NCBI GenBank assembly: GCA_001592145.1
Contig: BCWJ01000002.1
Span: forward strand, 1 to 64,000
DNA: 64,000 nt
From: Xylanimicrobium pachnodae JCM 13526 = NBRC 107786
Lineage (GTDB): Bacteria > Actinomycetota > Actinomycetes > Actinomycetales > Cellulomonadaceae
Direction of reading: 5' to 3'
The notes under the pieces are model-generated. The model was not told the origin of the DNA. It saw only the letters and a program-made list of their open reading frames with translations, and did not search any database. Shown piece after piece: positions 12,701 to 22,787 of the stretch. A program made the translations under genes and the position numbers. Every line of letters starts with the position of its first letter. Position 1 is the first letter of the stretch.

Positions 12701-13693
12701 GTGGCCAAGCCCCACACCCCGCTTGTCACCGGCATCTACACCGCCGACCCCTCCGCCCACGTCTTCGACGGCAGGATCTACATCTACCCGTCGCACGACC
12801 TGGGCAACGACAAGGAGGACGACGGCAGCGGCGACCACTTCTGGATGGAGGACTACCACGTCTTCTCCCTGGAGTCGCTCGACGCCGAGGCCGTCGACGA
12901 GGGCGAGGCCCTCCACATCAAGGACGTGCCCTGGGCGCGCGAGCAGATGTGGGCGCCCGACGCCGCCACGAAGAACGGCAAGTACTACTTCTACTTCCCG
13001 GCCAAGGACCAGGACGGCGTCTTCCGCATCGGCGCCGCCGTGGGCGACTCCCCCGCGGGGCCGTTCACCCCCGAGGCCGACTACATCGCCGGATCGTTCA
13101 GCATCGACCCAGCCGTGTTCGTCGACGACGACGGCAGGGCCTATCTGTACGTCGGTGGCCTGTGGGGCGGCCAGCTCGAGAAGTGGCAGACCGGCGAGTT
13201 CGTGCCCAACCCCGCCGCCAGCGCCGGAGAGGACGGCCCCCAGGGCGACGAGCCCGCGCTCCTGCCCTTCGCGGCCGAGCTGAACGACGACATGGTCACC
13301 CTCGCCGAACCCCTGCGCACCATCGAGATCCTCGACGAGTCCGGTGAGCTGCTCACGGCGTCCGACACCGACCGCCGCTTCTTCGAGGGATCCTGGGTCC
13401 ACAAGTTCAACGGCAAGTACTACTTCTCGTACTCCACCGGCGACACGCACTATCTCGTGTATGCCGAGGGCGAGACGCCGTTCGGTCCCTTCACGTACAA
13501 GGGCCGCATCCTCGAGCCGGTGCTCGGGTGGACGACGCACCACTCGATCGTCGAGATCGACGGCCAGTGGGTCCTCTTCTACCACGACTCGGAGCTGTCA
13601 GGCGGCAAGACCCAGCTGCGGAACATCAAGTACACGCCCCTGGAGATCGCCCCGGACGGCACCATCACCACGGTCACGCCGCCTGCCCTGTGA
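12701..13693 (+). CDS. Glycoside hydrolase family 43 protein
   Basis: A single-domain five-bladed beta-propeller glycosidase of 330 aa, probably acting on xylan- or arabinan-derived oligosaccharides. The expected three acids are visible: the catalytic base Asp16 (YTADPSAHVF), the pKa-modulating Asp in SIDPAVFVDDDG, and the general-acid Glu near residue 229 (FFEGSWVHK). No signal peptide is present, so it is probably intracellular and acts on imported oligosaccharides. The GTG at 12701 is chosen because a TGAGG Shine-Dalgarno lies 6 nt upstream; an ATG at 12689 would read through that site. The 248 bp before it show no gene. It ends at a strong terminator. Confidence 0.88.
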   Translation: MAKPHTPLVTGIYTADPSAHVFDGRIYIYPSHDLGNDKEDDGSGDHFWMEDYHVFSLESLDAEAVDEGEALHIKDVPWAREQMWAPDAATKNGKYYFYFPAKDQDGVFRIGAAVGDSPAGPFTPEADYIAGSFSIDPAVFVDDDGRAYLYVGGLWGGQLEKWQTGEFVPNPAASAGEDGPQGDEPALLPFAAELNDDMVTLAEPLRTIEILDESGELLTASDTDRRFFEGSWVHKFNGKYYFSYSTGDTHYLVYAEGETPFGPFTYKGRILEPVLGWTTHHSIVEIDGQWVLFYHDSELSGGKTQLRNIKYTPLEIAPDGTITTVTPPAL

Positions 13694-13727
13694 CGGGACG
13701 GCTCCGCGCAAGCCAGCGATAGACGGA

Positions 13728-13766
13728 CCAAGGGCTCGGCCACCACGACGGTGGCCGAGCCCTTGG
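13728..13766. terminator. Bidirectional intrinsic terminator between GH43 and pheT
   Basis: A perfect 17-bp inverted repeat, CCAAGGGCTCGGCCACC, with a 5-nt loop (ACGAC). It lies between the convergent GH43 and pheT genes, 34 bp after the first and 24 bp from the second. The stem is long and GC-rich with short A/T at the base, so it can serve both strands. Confidence 0.85.
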
Positions 13767-13790
13767 CATGTCAGACCATGCGTCGCGCCG

Positions 13791-16390
13791 TCAGGCGCGC
13801 AGCGTGGCACCGACCTCCGTGGCCGCGGCGACGATGGCGTCGCGGGCACCGCGGACCTCGTCCGCGGTCAAGGTACGGTCCGCGGCGCGCAGGCGCACCG
13901 AGTAGGCCAGCGACTTCCTGCCCTCGCCGAGCTGCTCCCCCGTGAAGACGTCGAAGAGGCGCACGTCCTCCAGGAGGTCCCCCGCGCCGGCGACGACCGC
14001 GGCCTGAACCGCTTCTGCGGGAACCGCGGCGTCGACGACGAACGCGAAGTCCTCCTTCGCCGCAGGGAACGCCGAGACCGGCGTCGCCGCGACGGGCTCG
14101 CCGTCCGCGGCGGCGTCCAGCGCGCTCAGGTCGAGCTCGAACGCGACCGCGCGCGACGGCAGCCCCGTGCGTTCGACCACCTTGGGGTGCAGCTCCCCCG
14201 CGTAGCCGACGATGCGCTCGTCGGCGGCGCCGCCGTCCACCACGAGTGCAGCGCACCGGCCCGGGTGCCACGGCATGACATCTGTGGCGGGTTCGACCGT
14301 CACCGCCACGCCGGCGCGCTCGGCCACCAGGCGGGCCAGCTCCAGGGCGTCCGCCCAGTCTGCGGGACGCCCGCTTCCCCACCAGCCGGCGAGGTCACGG
14401 CGCCCGGTGAGCACGGCCGCCACATGGCGGGGCTGTGCCGGAACCGCCGCGTGCAGGGCAGCCAGCTCGTCGCTCGTGGGCCGCACCCCCACCGGGAGCT
14501 GCGGCGCCGCGGGGGCGTCCGGCGTCGGGAGCGTGACCAGCCCGATCTCGTACACGGCGACGTCGGGCAGGCCACGCGCCACGTTGCGGCGCGCCGTCTC
14601 GACCAGCGTCGTGAGCAGCGACGTGCGCATGAGCGGACGGTCGTCGGCCAGCGGGTTGGCCAGGCGCACCGCCTCCCGGCGCGGATCGCCCGCCACGAGC
14701 CCCAGCGCGTCGAGCTCGCCCTCCCCGATGAACGGGTACGACAGCGTCTCGACCAGCCCGGCCTCCGCGAGCGCACGGGCCACCGACCGGCGGCGACGCT
14801 GGGAGTCCGTGAGCCCCCGACCCCCCGGTGCGGCCGGAACGACCGACGGGACCTGGTCGTACCCGGCGATGCGGACGACCTCCTCGACCAGGGCGACCCG
14901 CTCCGTGAGGTCCGGGCGCCACGTGGGCGGGGTGACGGAGACCTCGTCCGGCGTCGGTCCCGCGGCGACGGTACAGCCCACCTGTTCCAGGATCGAGACC
15001 ACCTGCTCGCGGGAGTACTCGACCCCCGCGACGCGCGACGCCAGGCTCACCGGGAAGGCGATGGGGGCGGGCGCCGACGTCTCGTCCAGGTCGCCCACCG
15101 CGGCGTCGGCCACCCCGCCGCCGAACTCCACCAGCAGGTCCACCACCCGCTGCGCGGCGACCGCGGGCAGGCGCGGGTCCACACCCCGCTCGAACCGCTT
15201 CGCCGCCTCGGAGGGCAGCTTGTGGCGGCGTGCGGTGCGGGCCACCGTCGTCGCATCGAAGTGTGCGGCCTCCACGAGCACGGCCGTCGTCGACGCGGTG
15301 ACCTCGGAGGACGCGCCGCCCATGACGCCGGCCAGGCCGAGCACGCGCGCACCACGTGCGCCGTCCGGGGAGTCGGTGATCAGCAGGTCCTCGGCGTCCA
15401 GAGCGCGATCGACGTCGTCGAGCGTCGTCAGCCGCTCGCCGGGCGCGGCCCGGCGCACCACGATGGGCGCGGCGACCTTGTCCAGATCGTAGGCGTGCAG
15501 CGGCTGGCCCAGGTCGAGCATCACGTAGTTGGTGACGTCGACGGCGAGCGAGATGGACCGCATGCCCGAGCCCTCGAGGCGGCGCTTCAGCCACGCGGGC
15601 GTCGGCGCGGACGGGTCGATGCCACGCACGATGCGGGTCACGAACCGGTCGCACCCCACCACGCCGTGGATGGGCGCGGCGTCCTCGACCTCGACGGCGA
15701 ACCCGTCGGGGGTCGGCGCGGGCAGGCCGTCCACGAGGGCGCGGTCGGTGAAGGCGGCACCCGTCGAGTGCGCGTACTCCCGGGCCACGCCGCGGTAGCT
15801 GAACGCGTACCCGCGATCCGGGGTCACGTTGATCTCCAGGACCTCGTCGCCCAGGCCGAGCAGCGCGATCGCGTCCTGCCCCGGCGTCAGGTCGGCCTCG
15901 GCGAAGCCCAGGCGGGTCAGCACGATGATCCCGTCGTGGTCCTCGCCCAGCTCCAGCTCGCGCTGCGAGCAGATCATGCCGTCCGAGACGTGGCCGTACG
16001 TCTTGCGCGCCGCGATCGGGAACGGGCCGGGCAGCACCGTGCCGGGCAGCGCCACCACCACCAGGTCGCCCACATCGAAGTTGTGCGCGCCGCAGATGAT
16101 GCCGCGCGCGCCCCCCTCCGGGACGTCTGCCGGGTCCACGCCCTTGATCGCGGTGGCGTTGTGCTCCGGGCCGACGTCGACCAGGCACCAGTTGACGGTC
16201 TTGCCGTTCTTCTGCGGCTCCGGGGTGCGATACAGCACCCGGCCGACGACGAGGGGACCGGTCACCTTGGCGGCGTGGATCGCCTCCTCCTCCAGGCCCA
16301 CTCTCACGAGGGCTGCCGCGAGCTCGGCGGCGGTGAGGCTGGCGGGGAGCTCGACGTGGTCGGCGAGCCACTCCGTGACGACGAGGGGCA

Positions 16391-16391
<1 letters not shown>
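13791..16391 (-). CDS. pheT: Phenylalanyl-tRNA synthetase beta subunit
   Basis: The large subunit of the (alpha beta)2 PheRS, 866 aa. Domains in order are the N-terminal B1 part, the tRNA-binding OB fold (about 40-155, with CGAHNFDVGDLVVVALPG), the B3/B4 editing domain, B5 (about 430-500), the catalytic-like core, and a C-terminal anticodon-binding FDX-ACB domain (SAFPAAKEDFAFVV near 775). The start ATG overlaps the pheS stop (TGATG). The usual bacterial size is about 800 aa, so it is slightly long. It ends at the 13728-13766 terminator. Confidence 0.97.
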
Positions 16392-17540
<1,149 letters not shown>

Positions 17541-17572
17541 CTGCCGAACAACCTCAGTGGGGTGTTCGACAG
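17541..17572 (-). ncRNA. Right-end hairpin, putative 3' scaffold of the TnpB guide RNA
   Basis: On the minus strand CUGUCGAACA pairs with UGUUCGGCAG (10 bp with one U-G pair) around a 12-nt loop, starting 19 nt after the tnpB stop. IS605 right ends carry such a hairpin, which is also the 3' end of the reRNA/omegaRNA scaffold; the guide follows immediately. Here the guide would start near 17540 and run into the pheS leader. The RNA is inferred, not shown. Its 5' end probably lies inside the tnpB coding region. Confidence 0.4.
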
Positions 17573-17590
17573 CGTCCTTCTCGGACGTCC

Positions 17591-19000
17591 CTATGCTGCT
17601 GAAGAGGTGAGGGTTCCCACGTCGTCCGGGCTGGTTTCGTCCGCGCGTGAGCGTGGGCCAGAGCCTTCCCGTCGATGGGCATTGGTGACCCGGCCCCGTG
17701 CTTCGGGGTCCGGGACCTGGGGGTGGTGCTTGTCGCCCCAGGTGGCGAGGTTGACCGCGGCGTTGTGGTCGCGGTCGATGGTGTGTCCGCACTGCTCGCA
17801 GGTGAAGACGCGGTCTGCGAGGGTGAGCATCTGCTTGATGTCACCGCACCCGGAGCAGGTCTTCGACGACGGAAACCACCGATCCGCGGTCAGGACTTGC
17901 CCGCCACGCCAGGACTGTTTGTAGGTGATCTGGCGAGCGAGCTCACCCCAGGCCGCATCCGAGATGGCTGCGGCAAGCCGGTGGTTCGCGAGCATGCCCG
18001 CGATGTTGAGGTCTTCGAGGACGAGCCGGTCGTGGGTCTTGACCAACACGTTCGAGACCTGGTGCAGGAAGTGGTGGCGGCGGGCACGGACCCGCTCGTG
18101 ATGGTGAGCGAGCCGACGCACGGCAGCACGCCGGTTCGCTGATCCCTTGACCTTGCGAGACACGGACTTCTGCAACCGCCGGGTCACGGGCTGGGCCACG
18201 CGCAACGCCTTGGGTGCCGCGGCGATGCGCAGGGTCTGAGTGCCGTCGGCCAGGGCGACGACGACGGGCGCGTGCAGTCCACGGTCCACACCCGCCCACC
18301 CGCTGTGGTCGTCGGCGTCGCAGGTGGGATGCTGAGCGGCGGGGTGCAGGTCGGCGGCCTCGACGTTCGAGCTGATGCGCCACCGCCCGCCGCGCCGGGA
18401 GACGGTCGCGAACACGATCCGTGCTCGGCCCTTGTCGATCATGCGACGCAGGTGCCGGGTGTCGTCATGGACCTTGATCACGCCGATGCCAGGCAGCGTC
18501 ACCGAGCGAGGATCGTTCTGGCCAACCCGGATTGTTGACCGTTGACCGGCCTTCGTCCTGGAGATCCTGTTGCGCGTGCGGAAGGAGCCGCGCTCGTCGT
18601 TCTTCTTCGTGAACCTGGGGTGCCCGACAGCCCGGCCCTTGCGCTTCCCGCGCCGGGAGTCAGTCCACGCCCCCAGCGCTCTGCCGAGGTCGACGACGGC
18701 CTCCTCGAACACCGGTGCGGACACCTCCGAACGCCAGGCCAGACCAGTGACCTCCAGTTCGGCGGCACCCACACCGTCGACGACGAAGCGGCGCCCGGCG
18801 TCCTCGGACTTCTTCCATGCGTAGAAAGCGTTGATCAGGTCGAACCCCGTCCACGGGATCTTGGACGCGTTGCGCGCGTTCAAGTGCAAGCGGAGGCCCT
18901 GGTTGAACGCGAACCTCGCCGCACCCTCATGCCGGGCCATAGCACGCCTCTGCTCCACGGTGGGGTCAGCCGCCCACTGGAACGTCGTATGCCTGGCCAC
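17591..19000 (-). CDS. tnpB: TnpB RNA-guided nuclease (IS605 OrfB family)
   Basis: A 469-aa TnpB, the ancestor-type relative of Cas12. The three RuvC acids appear intact: Asp239 (GVDRGLHAP), Glu329 (LVLEDLNIAG) and the Asp of DRDHNAAVNL near 409-411. The zinc ribbon between them has all four Cys (CSGCG at 382-386, CEQCG at 401-405). The N-terminal helix-turn-helix segment begins HTTFQWAADPTVEQRR. No frameshift or stop is seen. The GTG at 19000 fits the family N-terminus; a TTG at 19030 is possible. No tnpA partner is present. It has a high-GC codon pattern like its neighbours, so the insertion is either old or comes from a related genome. Confidence 0.92.
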   Translation of the reverse strand: MARHTTFQWAADPTVEQRRAMARHEGAARFAFNQGLRLHLNARNASKIPWTGFDLINAFYAWKKSEDAGRRFVVDGVGAAELEVTGLAWRSEVSAPVFEEAVVDLGRALGAWTDSRRGKRKGRAVGHPRFTKKNDERGSFRTRNRISRTKAGQRSTIRVGQNDPRSVTLPGIGVIKVHDDTRHLRRMIDKGRARIVFATVSRRGGRWRISSNVEAADLHPAAQHPTCDADDHSGWAGVDRGLHAPVVVALADGTQTLRIAAAPKALRVAQPVTRRLQKSVSRKVKGSANRRAAVRRLAHHHERVRARRHHFLHQVSNVLVKTHDRLVLEDLNIAGMLANHRLAAAISDAAWGELARQITYKQSWRGGQVLTADRWFPSSKTCSGCGDIKQMLTLADRVFTCEQCGHTIDRDHNAAVNLATWGDKHHPQVPDPEARGRVTNAHRREGSGPRSRADETSPDDVGTLTSSAA

Positions 19001-19170
19001 GACGAGGACGCTACCGGCCACCACCGACAACGACTGGGATGACAGACCTGGTCAGGACGATGGCGCACGTCTGAACCATCGCCGCGGCACCCACCCCCGG
19101 TGAGCGCGGCTTCGATGGCGCGAAGAAGGTCGCACTCACCGACCTGCACGCATTGAACCCGTGCCCGTCC

Positions 19171-19332
19171 GTGGCGCACGTCTGCTCGGTCGAAGCGCTC
19201 GAGAAGGACCTGCGCGAGTGGGTCAAGGGCTGGAACGCCGACCCCAAGCCCTTCGTCTGGACCAAGACCGCCGACCAGACACTCGAATCCCTCGGCCGAC
19301 TTCATCAACGAATCTCAGGCGCGGGACACTAG
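19171..19332 (+). pseudogene. C-terminal relic of an IS630-family transposase
   Basis: The frame ending at TAG 19330-19332 reads SVEALEKDLREWVKGW, then NADPKPFVWTKTAD, then RISGAGH at the stop. This matches the typical C-terminal end of IS630 transposases (LEKDIRAWV, NPKPFVWTKTADEIL, RISGAGH). Upstream of about 19186 the similarity stops and no DDE catalytic domain is present, so only about 50 codons survive. It lies beyond the 5' side of tnpB. The rest of 19001-19380 holds no gene; it looks like a small transposon graveyard. Confidence 0.75.
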
Positions 19333-19380
19333 GTGCCCGACGACGCCGACCGTCGTGGCTCGCCACGGGATCAGGCGCCC

Positions 19381-19857
19381 TCAGAGGCCGTCGCCCGCCG
19401 GGGCGTCCTCGAAGAAGTGCGCGTCGAACTGTTCGAAAGCCTGGATCGCGGTGGTGATCGAGCAGTTGACGAAGTCGTCGAGCTGGTCGTTCGCGACCCC
19501 GTACCGGAGCGGGAAGTTGCCCTCGGCGCGGACCATGCACTTCCCGTCGTGCACGCTCACGTACACCTTCGGGAACAGCTTCTCGCGGTTCCAGCGGTTG
19601 GCGACTGTGGCCGCGGCGACCTCCGCGGCAGCGGCGAGCTCCCGGCGCCAGTACGCGCGCACCTGCAGCCCGTCCGGCGCGTCACCGAACAGCGTGAGCA
19701 GGTTGAAGTAGACGTCGCACCCGTCCCAGCGCCCACCGAGCACGCCGTCCGAGTCGATGAAGTACTTCCAGTCGTTCGCCTTCATCACCGCCTCGACGCG
19801 GTCGCGCGTGATCGGCGGGTTCTGCGCCTCCGGCTGCGCGTTCTGCTTCCTCCACAC
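19381..19857 (-). CDS. YbjN domain-containing protein
   Basis: A small soluble protein of about 158 aa with the YbjN / secretion-chaperone-like fold pattern. ITRDRVEAVMKANDWKYF is followed by strands (VLGGRWDGCDVYFNLL), then KVYVSVHDGKCMVRAEGNF, and a C-terminal helix (INCSITTAIQ-like: VNCSITTAIQAFEQFDA). Biochemical function unknown; YbjN proteins are linked to stress and motility in other bacteria. The GTG at 19857 is the likely start because it lies 10 bp after the thpR stop; longer forms run into that gene. The Shine-Dalgarno is weak. Confidence 0.7.
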   Translation of the reverse strand: MWRKQNAQPEAQNPPITRDRVEAVMKANDWKYFIDSDGVLGGRWDGCDVYFNLLTLFGDAPDGLQVRAYWRRELAAAAEVAAATVANRWNREKLFPKVYVSVHDGKCMVRAEGNFPLRYGVANDQLDDFVNCSITTAIQAFEQFDAHFFEDAPAGDGL

Positions 19858-19867
19858 CCTGGTGAGT

Positions 19868-20512
19868 CTATCGAGATGGCGGCTCGGTGGGCCCCAGGAG
19901 GACGACGGCGACATCGTCGTGCAGGGGGCCGCCCGAGCGCCCGGCTCCAAGCACGCTCGCGACGACGTGCACCGTGCCCACCTCCCACGCCGGGCCGCGG
20001 TACACCGCGAGCGCGCGCGCCCAGTCCGCGAGGGGTGCGACCTCCGCGACCCGGCGGCGGGTGCCGCCCCGGCTCGGCGTCCCCCGCGGCGGGACGCGTG
20101 AGGCCGAGGCCCGCGCGAGCGTCAGGTGCGGGCGCCCGCCCGCGCGGTCGTCGGCGCGGAAGCCTGCCTCCGCCGCGGCCTCGCCGACCGCCGCGGCGAG
20201 CGCCCGGAGCCCGTCGACACCGGTGCCGACCCCGGCCCACAGCGTCCGCCCGGAGAACGCCCCGCCCCCCGCGAGGGCGACGTCGAACGGCTCGGCCTCG
20301 GCGAGCGCCGCACCCAGGGCCGCGGCGTACCCGGGCACGGCGCCGTCGGGCACCTCGCCGTGGAAGGCGAGCGTGACGTGACGCTGCTCCTTGGGCACCC
20401 AGCGCAGCCCGGGACCCGGGTCGGACACGGCGGGGCCGCCGAGCGCGCCGAGCGCGAGGTCGAGATGGGCGGACGCCTCGGGTGACGGGTAGACGGCGGT
20501 GAACAGACGCAT
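19868..20512 (-). CDS. thpR: RNA 2',3'-cyclic phosphodiesterase (2'-5' RNA ligase family)
   Basis: A 2H phosphoesterase of 214 aa. The two catalytic HxTx motifs are HVTLAF near residue 44 and HLTLAR near 129. The N-terminus MRLFTAVYPSPEASAHL is typical, and the ATG at 20512 has GGGAG about 9 nt upstream. The family hydrolyses 2',3'-cyclic phosphates on RNA and can join 2'-5' ends in vitro. The physiological substrate is unknown. It is probably co-transcribed with the YbjN gene 10 bp downstream. Confidence 0.88.
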   Translation of the reverse strand: MRLFTAVYPSPEASAHLDLALGALGGPAVSDPGPGLRWVPKEQRHVTLAFHGEVPDGAVPGYAAALGAALAEAEPFDVALAGGGAFSGRTLWAGVGTGVDGLRALAAAVGEAAAEAGFRADDRAGGRPHLTLARASASRVPPRGTPSRGGTRRRVAEVAPLADWARALAVYRGPAWEVGTVHVVASVLGAGRSGGPLHDDVAVVLLGPTEPPSR

Positions 20513-20680
20513 GTACGGATGCTCCCAGCAGGCACCGACATGCTCGACGGGGCTCGCCCAAGCCCGTGACCGCTCCGTCCGCACCTCGTGGACCCGATGG
20601 CGCCGCCGCCGACGCCACCGGACCCGGCGGGTGCGGCCGCCCAGTATGGCCCGGCGCGGCGACCCGCCCACACTCGAGGC

Positions 20681-21094
20681 ATGTTCCTCAACCACGTAGA
20701 GATCCAGTGCTCCGACTTCGACGCCTCCGCGCGCTTCTACGACGCCGTGTTCGCCCCGCTCGGCGCGGCTCGCCAGGAGGACAAGTCGCCCCACGCCATC
20801 GGCTGGGGCACGGAAGGACCCGACTTCTGGATCGGCGTCCACCGGTTCGGCGAGGGTTTCCGCGAGTCGCACCTCGCGTTCTCGGCGCCGTCGGAGGAGG
20901 CCGTCGACGCGTTCCTTGCCGCAGCGAAGGAGCTGGGGGCCGAGGTGCTCCACGAGGCGCGTGACTGGCCCGAGTACCACGGCGGCCCGGTGACGCGGCA
21001 CTACGCAGCGTTCGTCCGCGACCCGGACGGCAACAACGTCGAGGCGGCGTTCCAGATCTTCGACTTCACGGGGTTCGACGGCTCTGCCGTCTGA
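20681..21094 (+). CDS. VOC/glyoxalase family protein
   Basis: A 137-aa protein of the vicinal oxygen chelate superfamily. The metal-binding pattern is visible: His in MFLNHVEIQCSD, His in RESHLAFSAPSEEAV and Glu in DGNNVEAAFQ. Such single-domain proteins dimerize to build the metal site. The substrate cannot be told. The ATG at 20681 is chosen because upstream residues are Pro/Ala-rich noncoding-like sequence. It is divergent from thpR (168 bp between starts) and convergent with the rRNA methyltransferase. Confidence 0.8.
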   Translation: MFLNHVEIQCSDFDASARFYDAVFAPLGAARQEDKSPHAIGWGTEGPDFWIGVHRFGEGFRESHLAFSAPSEEAVDAFLAAAKELGAEVLHEARDWPEYHGGPVTRHYAAFVRDPDGNNVEAAFQIFDFTGFDGSAV

Positions 21095-21114
21095 ACCGCC
21101 TCCGCGCTACCGTC

Positions 21115-22014
21115 TCAGCGATGGGCGCGGCTCGACGCGTACAGGCAGACCGTCGCGGCCGTCGCGAGGTTGAGCGACTCGGCCTTCCCGCGGATCGGCA
21201 CACGCACGACCGCATCGGCCAGGGCGCGGTCCTCGGCGGGCAGCCCCCACGCCTCGTTCCCGAAGACCCAGGCGGTCGACGCCGCAAGGTCCGGAGTGCC
21301 CGCTCCGCGCGCGCCGGCGTGCCCTGCGACGTCGAGCAGGTCGTCCAGGTCGTGCTCGCCCACGCCGTCGGCGGCGAGCACGGTCACGCCACGGGACCGC
21401 AGCGCGTCGACGACGTCGGCGAGCGGCTCGCCCGCGACGACGGGCAGGTGGAACAGCGACCCGGCCGTCGACCGCACCACCTTGGGGTTGTGCACGTCGA
21501 CGGAGTCGCCCGCGAGGACCACCAGGTCGGCGCCTGCGGCGTCGGCGGCGCGGATGACCGTGCCGGCGTTGCCGGGGTCGCGCACGGTGGCGAGCACGGT
21601 GACGAGAAGCGAGCGACCCCCGCCCCGCACGGGATCCTCCAGAGCGGCCAGCGCCGCCGTGAGCGTCAGCGGCCGCGTGTCGACGACGGCGAGGACGCCC
21701 TGGGCGTCGGGGCTCATCGCCTCGAGCACCTCACGTGTTCCCACGTGGACGTACAGCCCGGCGGCGCGCGCCTCCTCGACGATCTCGTCGTAACGCTCCG
21801 CAGCCCGCGGGTTGAGGTAGACGTCGCGGACGGCCTCGGGCGCGAAGCGCACCGCCTCCCGGACGCCCTGAGGTCCCTCGACGAGGAACCGGCCGTGCCG
21901 CAGACGCGCCGAACGCCCGGACAGCGCCCTCACCTGCTTGACGCGGTCGGCTCGCGGGTTCGCGAGCGACACGTCGGCAGGAAGAGCGCCGCCCGGGCGT
22001 TCGTCGTCGTCCAA
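21115..22014 (-). CDS. SpoU/TrmH-family RNA 2'-O-methyltransferase
   Basis: A SPOUT-class methyltransferase of 299 aa. An N-terminal substrate-binding domain ([18 protein letters not shown]) precedes the knotted catalytic domain. Its three motifs are [30 protein letters not shown] and [15 protein letters not shown]. It likely modifies rRNA, as TsnR/RlmB-type enzymes do. The start is uncertain: TTG at 22014 has a GGAG 9 nt upstream, whereas GTG at 21972 gives the more family-typical [17 protein letters not shown]. It lies 19 bp after rplT, so it may be co-transcribed with infC-rpmI-rplT, a common arrangement. Confidence 0.88.
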   Translation of the reverse strand: MDDDERPGGALPADVSLANPRADRVKQVRALSGRSARLRHGRFLVEGPQGVREAVRFAPEAVRDVYLNPRAAERYDEIVEEARAAGLYVHVGTREVLEAMSPDAQGVLAVVDTRPLTLTAALAALEDPVRGGGRSLLVTVLATVRDPGNAGTVIRAADAAGADLVVLAGDSVDVHNPKVVRSTAGSLFHLPVVAGEPLADVVDALRSRGVTVLAADGVGEHDLDDLLDVAGHAGARGAGTPDLAASTAWVFGNEAWGLPAEDRALADAVVRVPIRGKAESLNLATAATVCLYASSRAHR

Positions 22015-22033
22015 AGCAGCGCGCTCCAGGTGC

Positions 22034-22417
22034 TCAGGCAGCCTTGGGAGCGTTGACGTCCGCGGGGAGCGCCTTCTTCGCGACGTCGACCAGCGCGTTG
22101 AACGCGGCGATGTCGTTGACGGCGAGCTCCGCGAGCATGCGGCGGTCGACCTCGACACCGGCGAGCCCGAGGCCCTGGATGAAGCGGTTGTAGGTCAGCC
22201 CCTGCGCGCGGGCCGCAGCGTTGATGCGCTGGATCCACAGCTTGCGGAAGTCGCCCTTCTTGACCTTGCGGTCGCGGTACGCGTAGACGAGGGAGTGGGT
22301 GACCTGCTCCTTGGCCTTGCGGTACAGGCGCGAGCGCTGGCCGCGGTAACCGCTGGCGCGCTCAAGGGTCGTACGGCGCTTCTTCTGGGCGTTGACCGCC
22401 CGCTTCACGCGTGCCAC
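22034..22417 (-). CDS. rplT: 50S ribosomal protein L20
   Basis: A ribosome assembly protein of 127 aa binding 23S rRNA. The basic N-terminal helix [19 protein letters not shown] and the globular domain ([18 protein letters not shown]) are typical. The start is GTG with AGGAG 8 nt upstream. It is third gene of infC-rpmI-rplT, 71 bp after rpmI. Confidence 0.98.
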   Translation of the reverse strand: MARVKRAVNAQKKRRTTLERASGYRGQRSRLYRKAKEQVTHSLVYAYRDRKVKKGDFRKLWIQRINAAARAQGLTYNRFIQGLGLAGVEVDRRMLAELAVNDIAAFNALVDVAKKALPADVNAPKAA

Positions 22418-22488
22418 GTGATGCTCCTTGCTTCGATTCGGGTCCGGCGCAACTCCGCGCGATCAGCTCTTGCCGATCGCCGCGGTGG

Positions 22489-22683
22489 TCACTTGCCGAG
22501 CAGCTTCTTGATCTTCTTGACGTCGGCGGGCGCGACGACCTGGTCCTGGGCGAGTCGGCGGGTACGGCGGCTCGACTTGTACTCGAACAGGTGGCGGGCG
22601 TTCGCCTGCTCGCGCATGACCTTGCCGCTCCCGGTGATCCGGAAGCGCTTCTTGGCGCCGGAGTGCGTCTTGTTCTTCGGCAT
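22489..22683 (-). CDS. rpmI: 50S ribosomal protein L35
   Basis: A 64-aa basic ribosomal protein with the family N-terminus [20 protein letters not shown] and C-terminus [11 protein letters not shown]. It lies between infC and rplT, 104 bp after infC. Length is exactly as expected. Confidence 0.98.
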   Translation of the reverse strand: MPKNKTHSGAKKRFRITGSGKVMREQANARHLFEYKSSRRTRRLAQDQVVAPADVKKIKKLLGK

Positions 22684-22787
22684 GACTGCCGTCTCTCCTC
22701 GGGTCGGTCGCCCACCGCGGACAGTGGGAGACGTGGTGCGGGCTACGGGTTGCCGTGGCCCGGGTTCATCTGGGGTGGCGCAGCCCG

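Noticed and set aside
19081-19140. RGFDGAKKV-like peptide resembling part of an IS5-type transposase
   Set aside because: Only nine residues match a common pattern and the surrounding codons do not continue the family; could be chance.
19061-19184. 13-bp direct repeat TGGCGCACGTCTG (19061-19073 and 19172-19184) as a possible target duplication
   Set aside because: IS605 elements do not make duplications, and the copies lie on the same side of tnpB.
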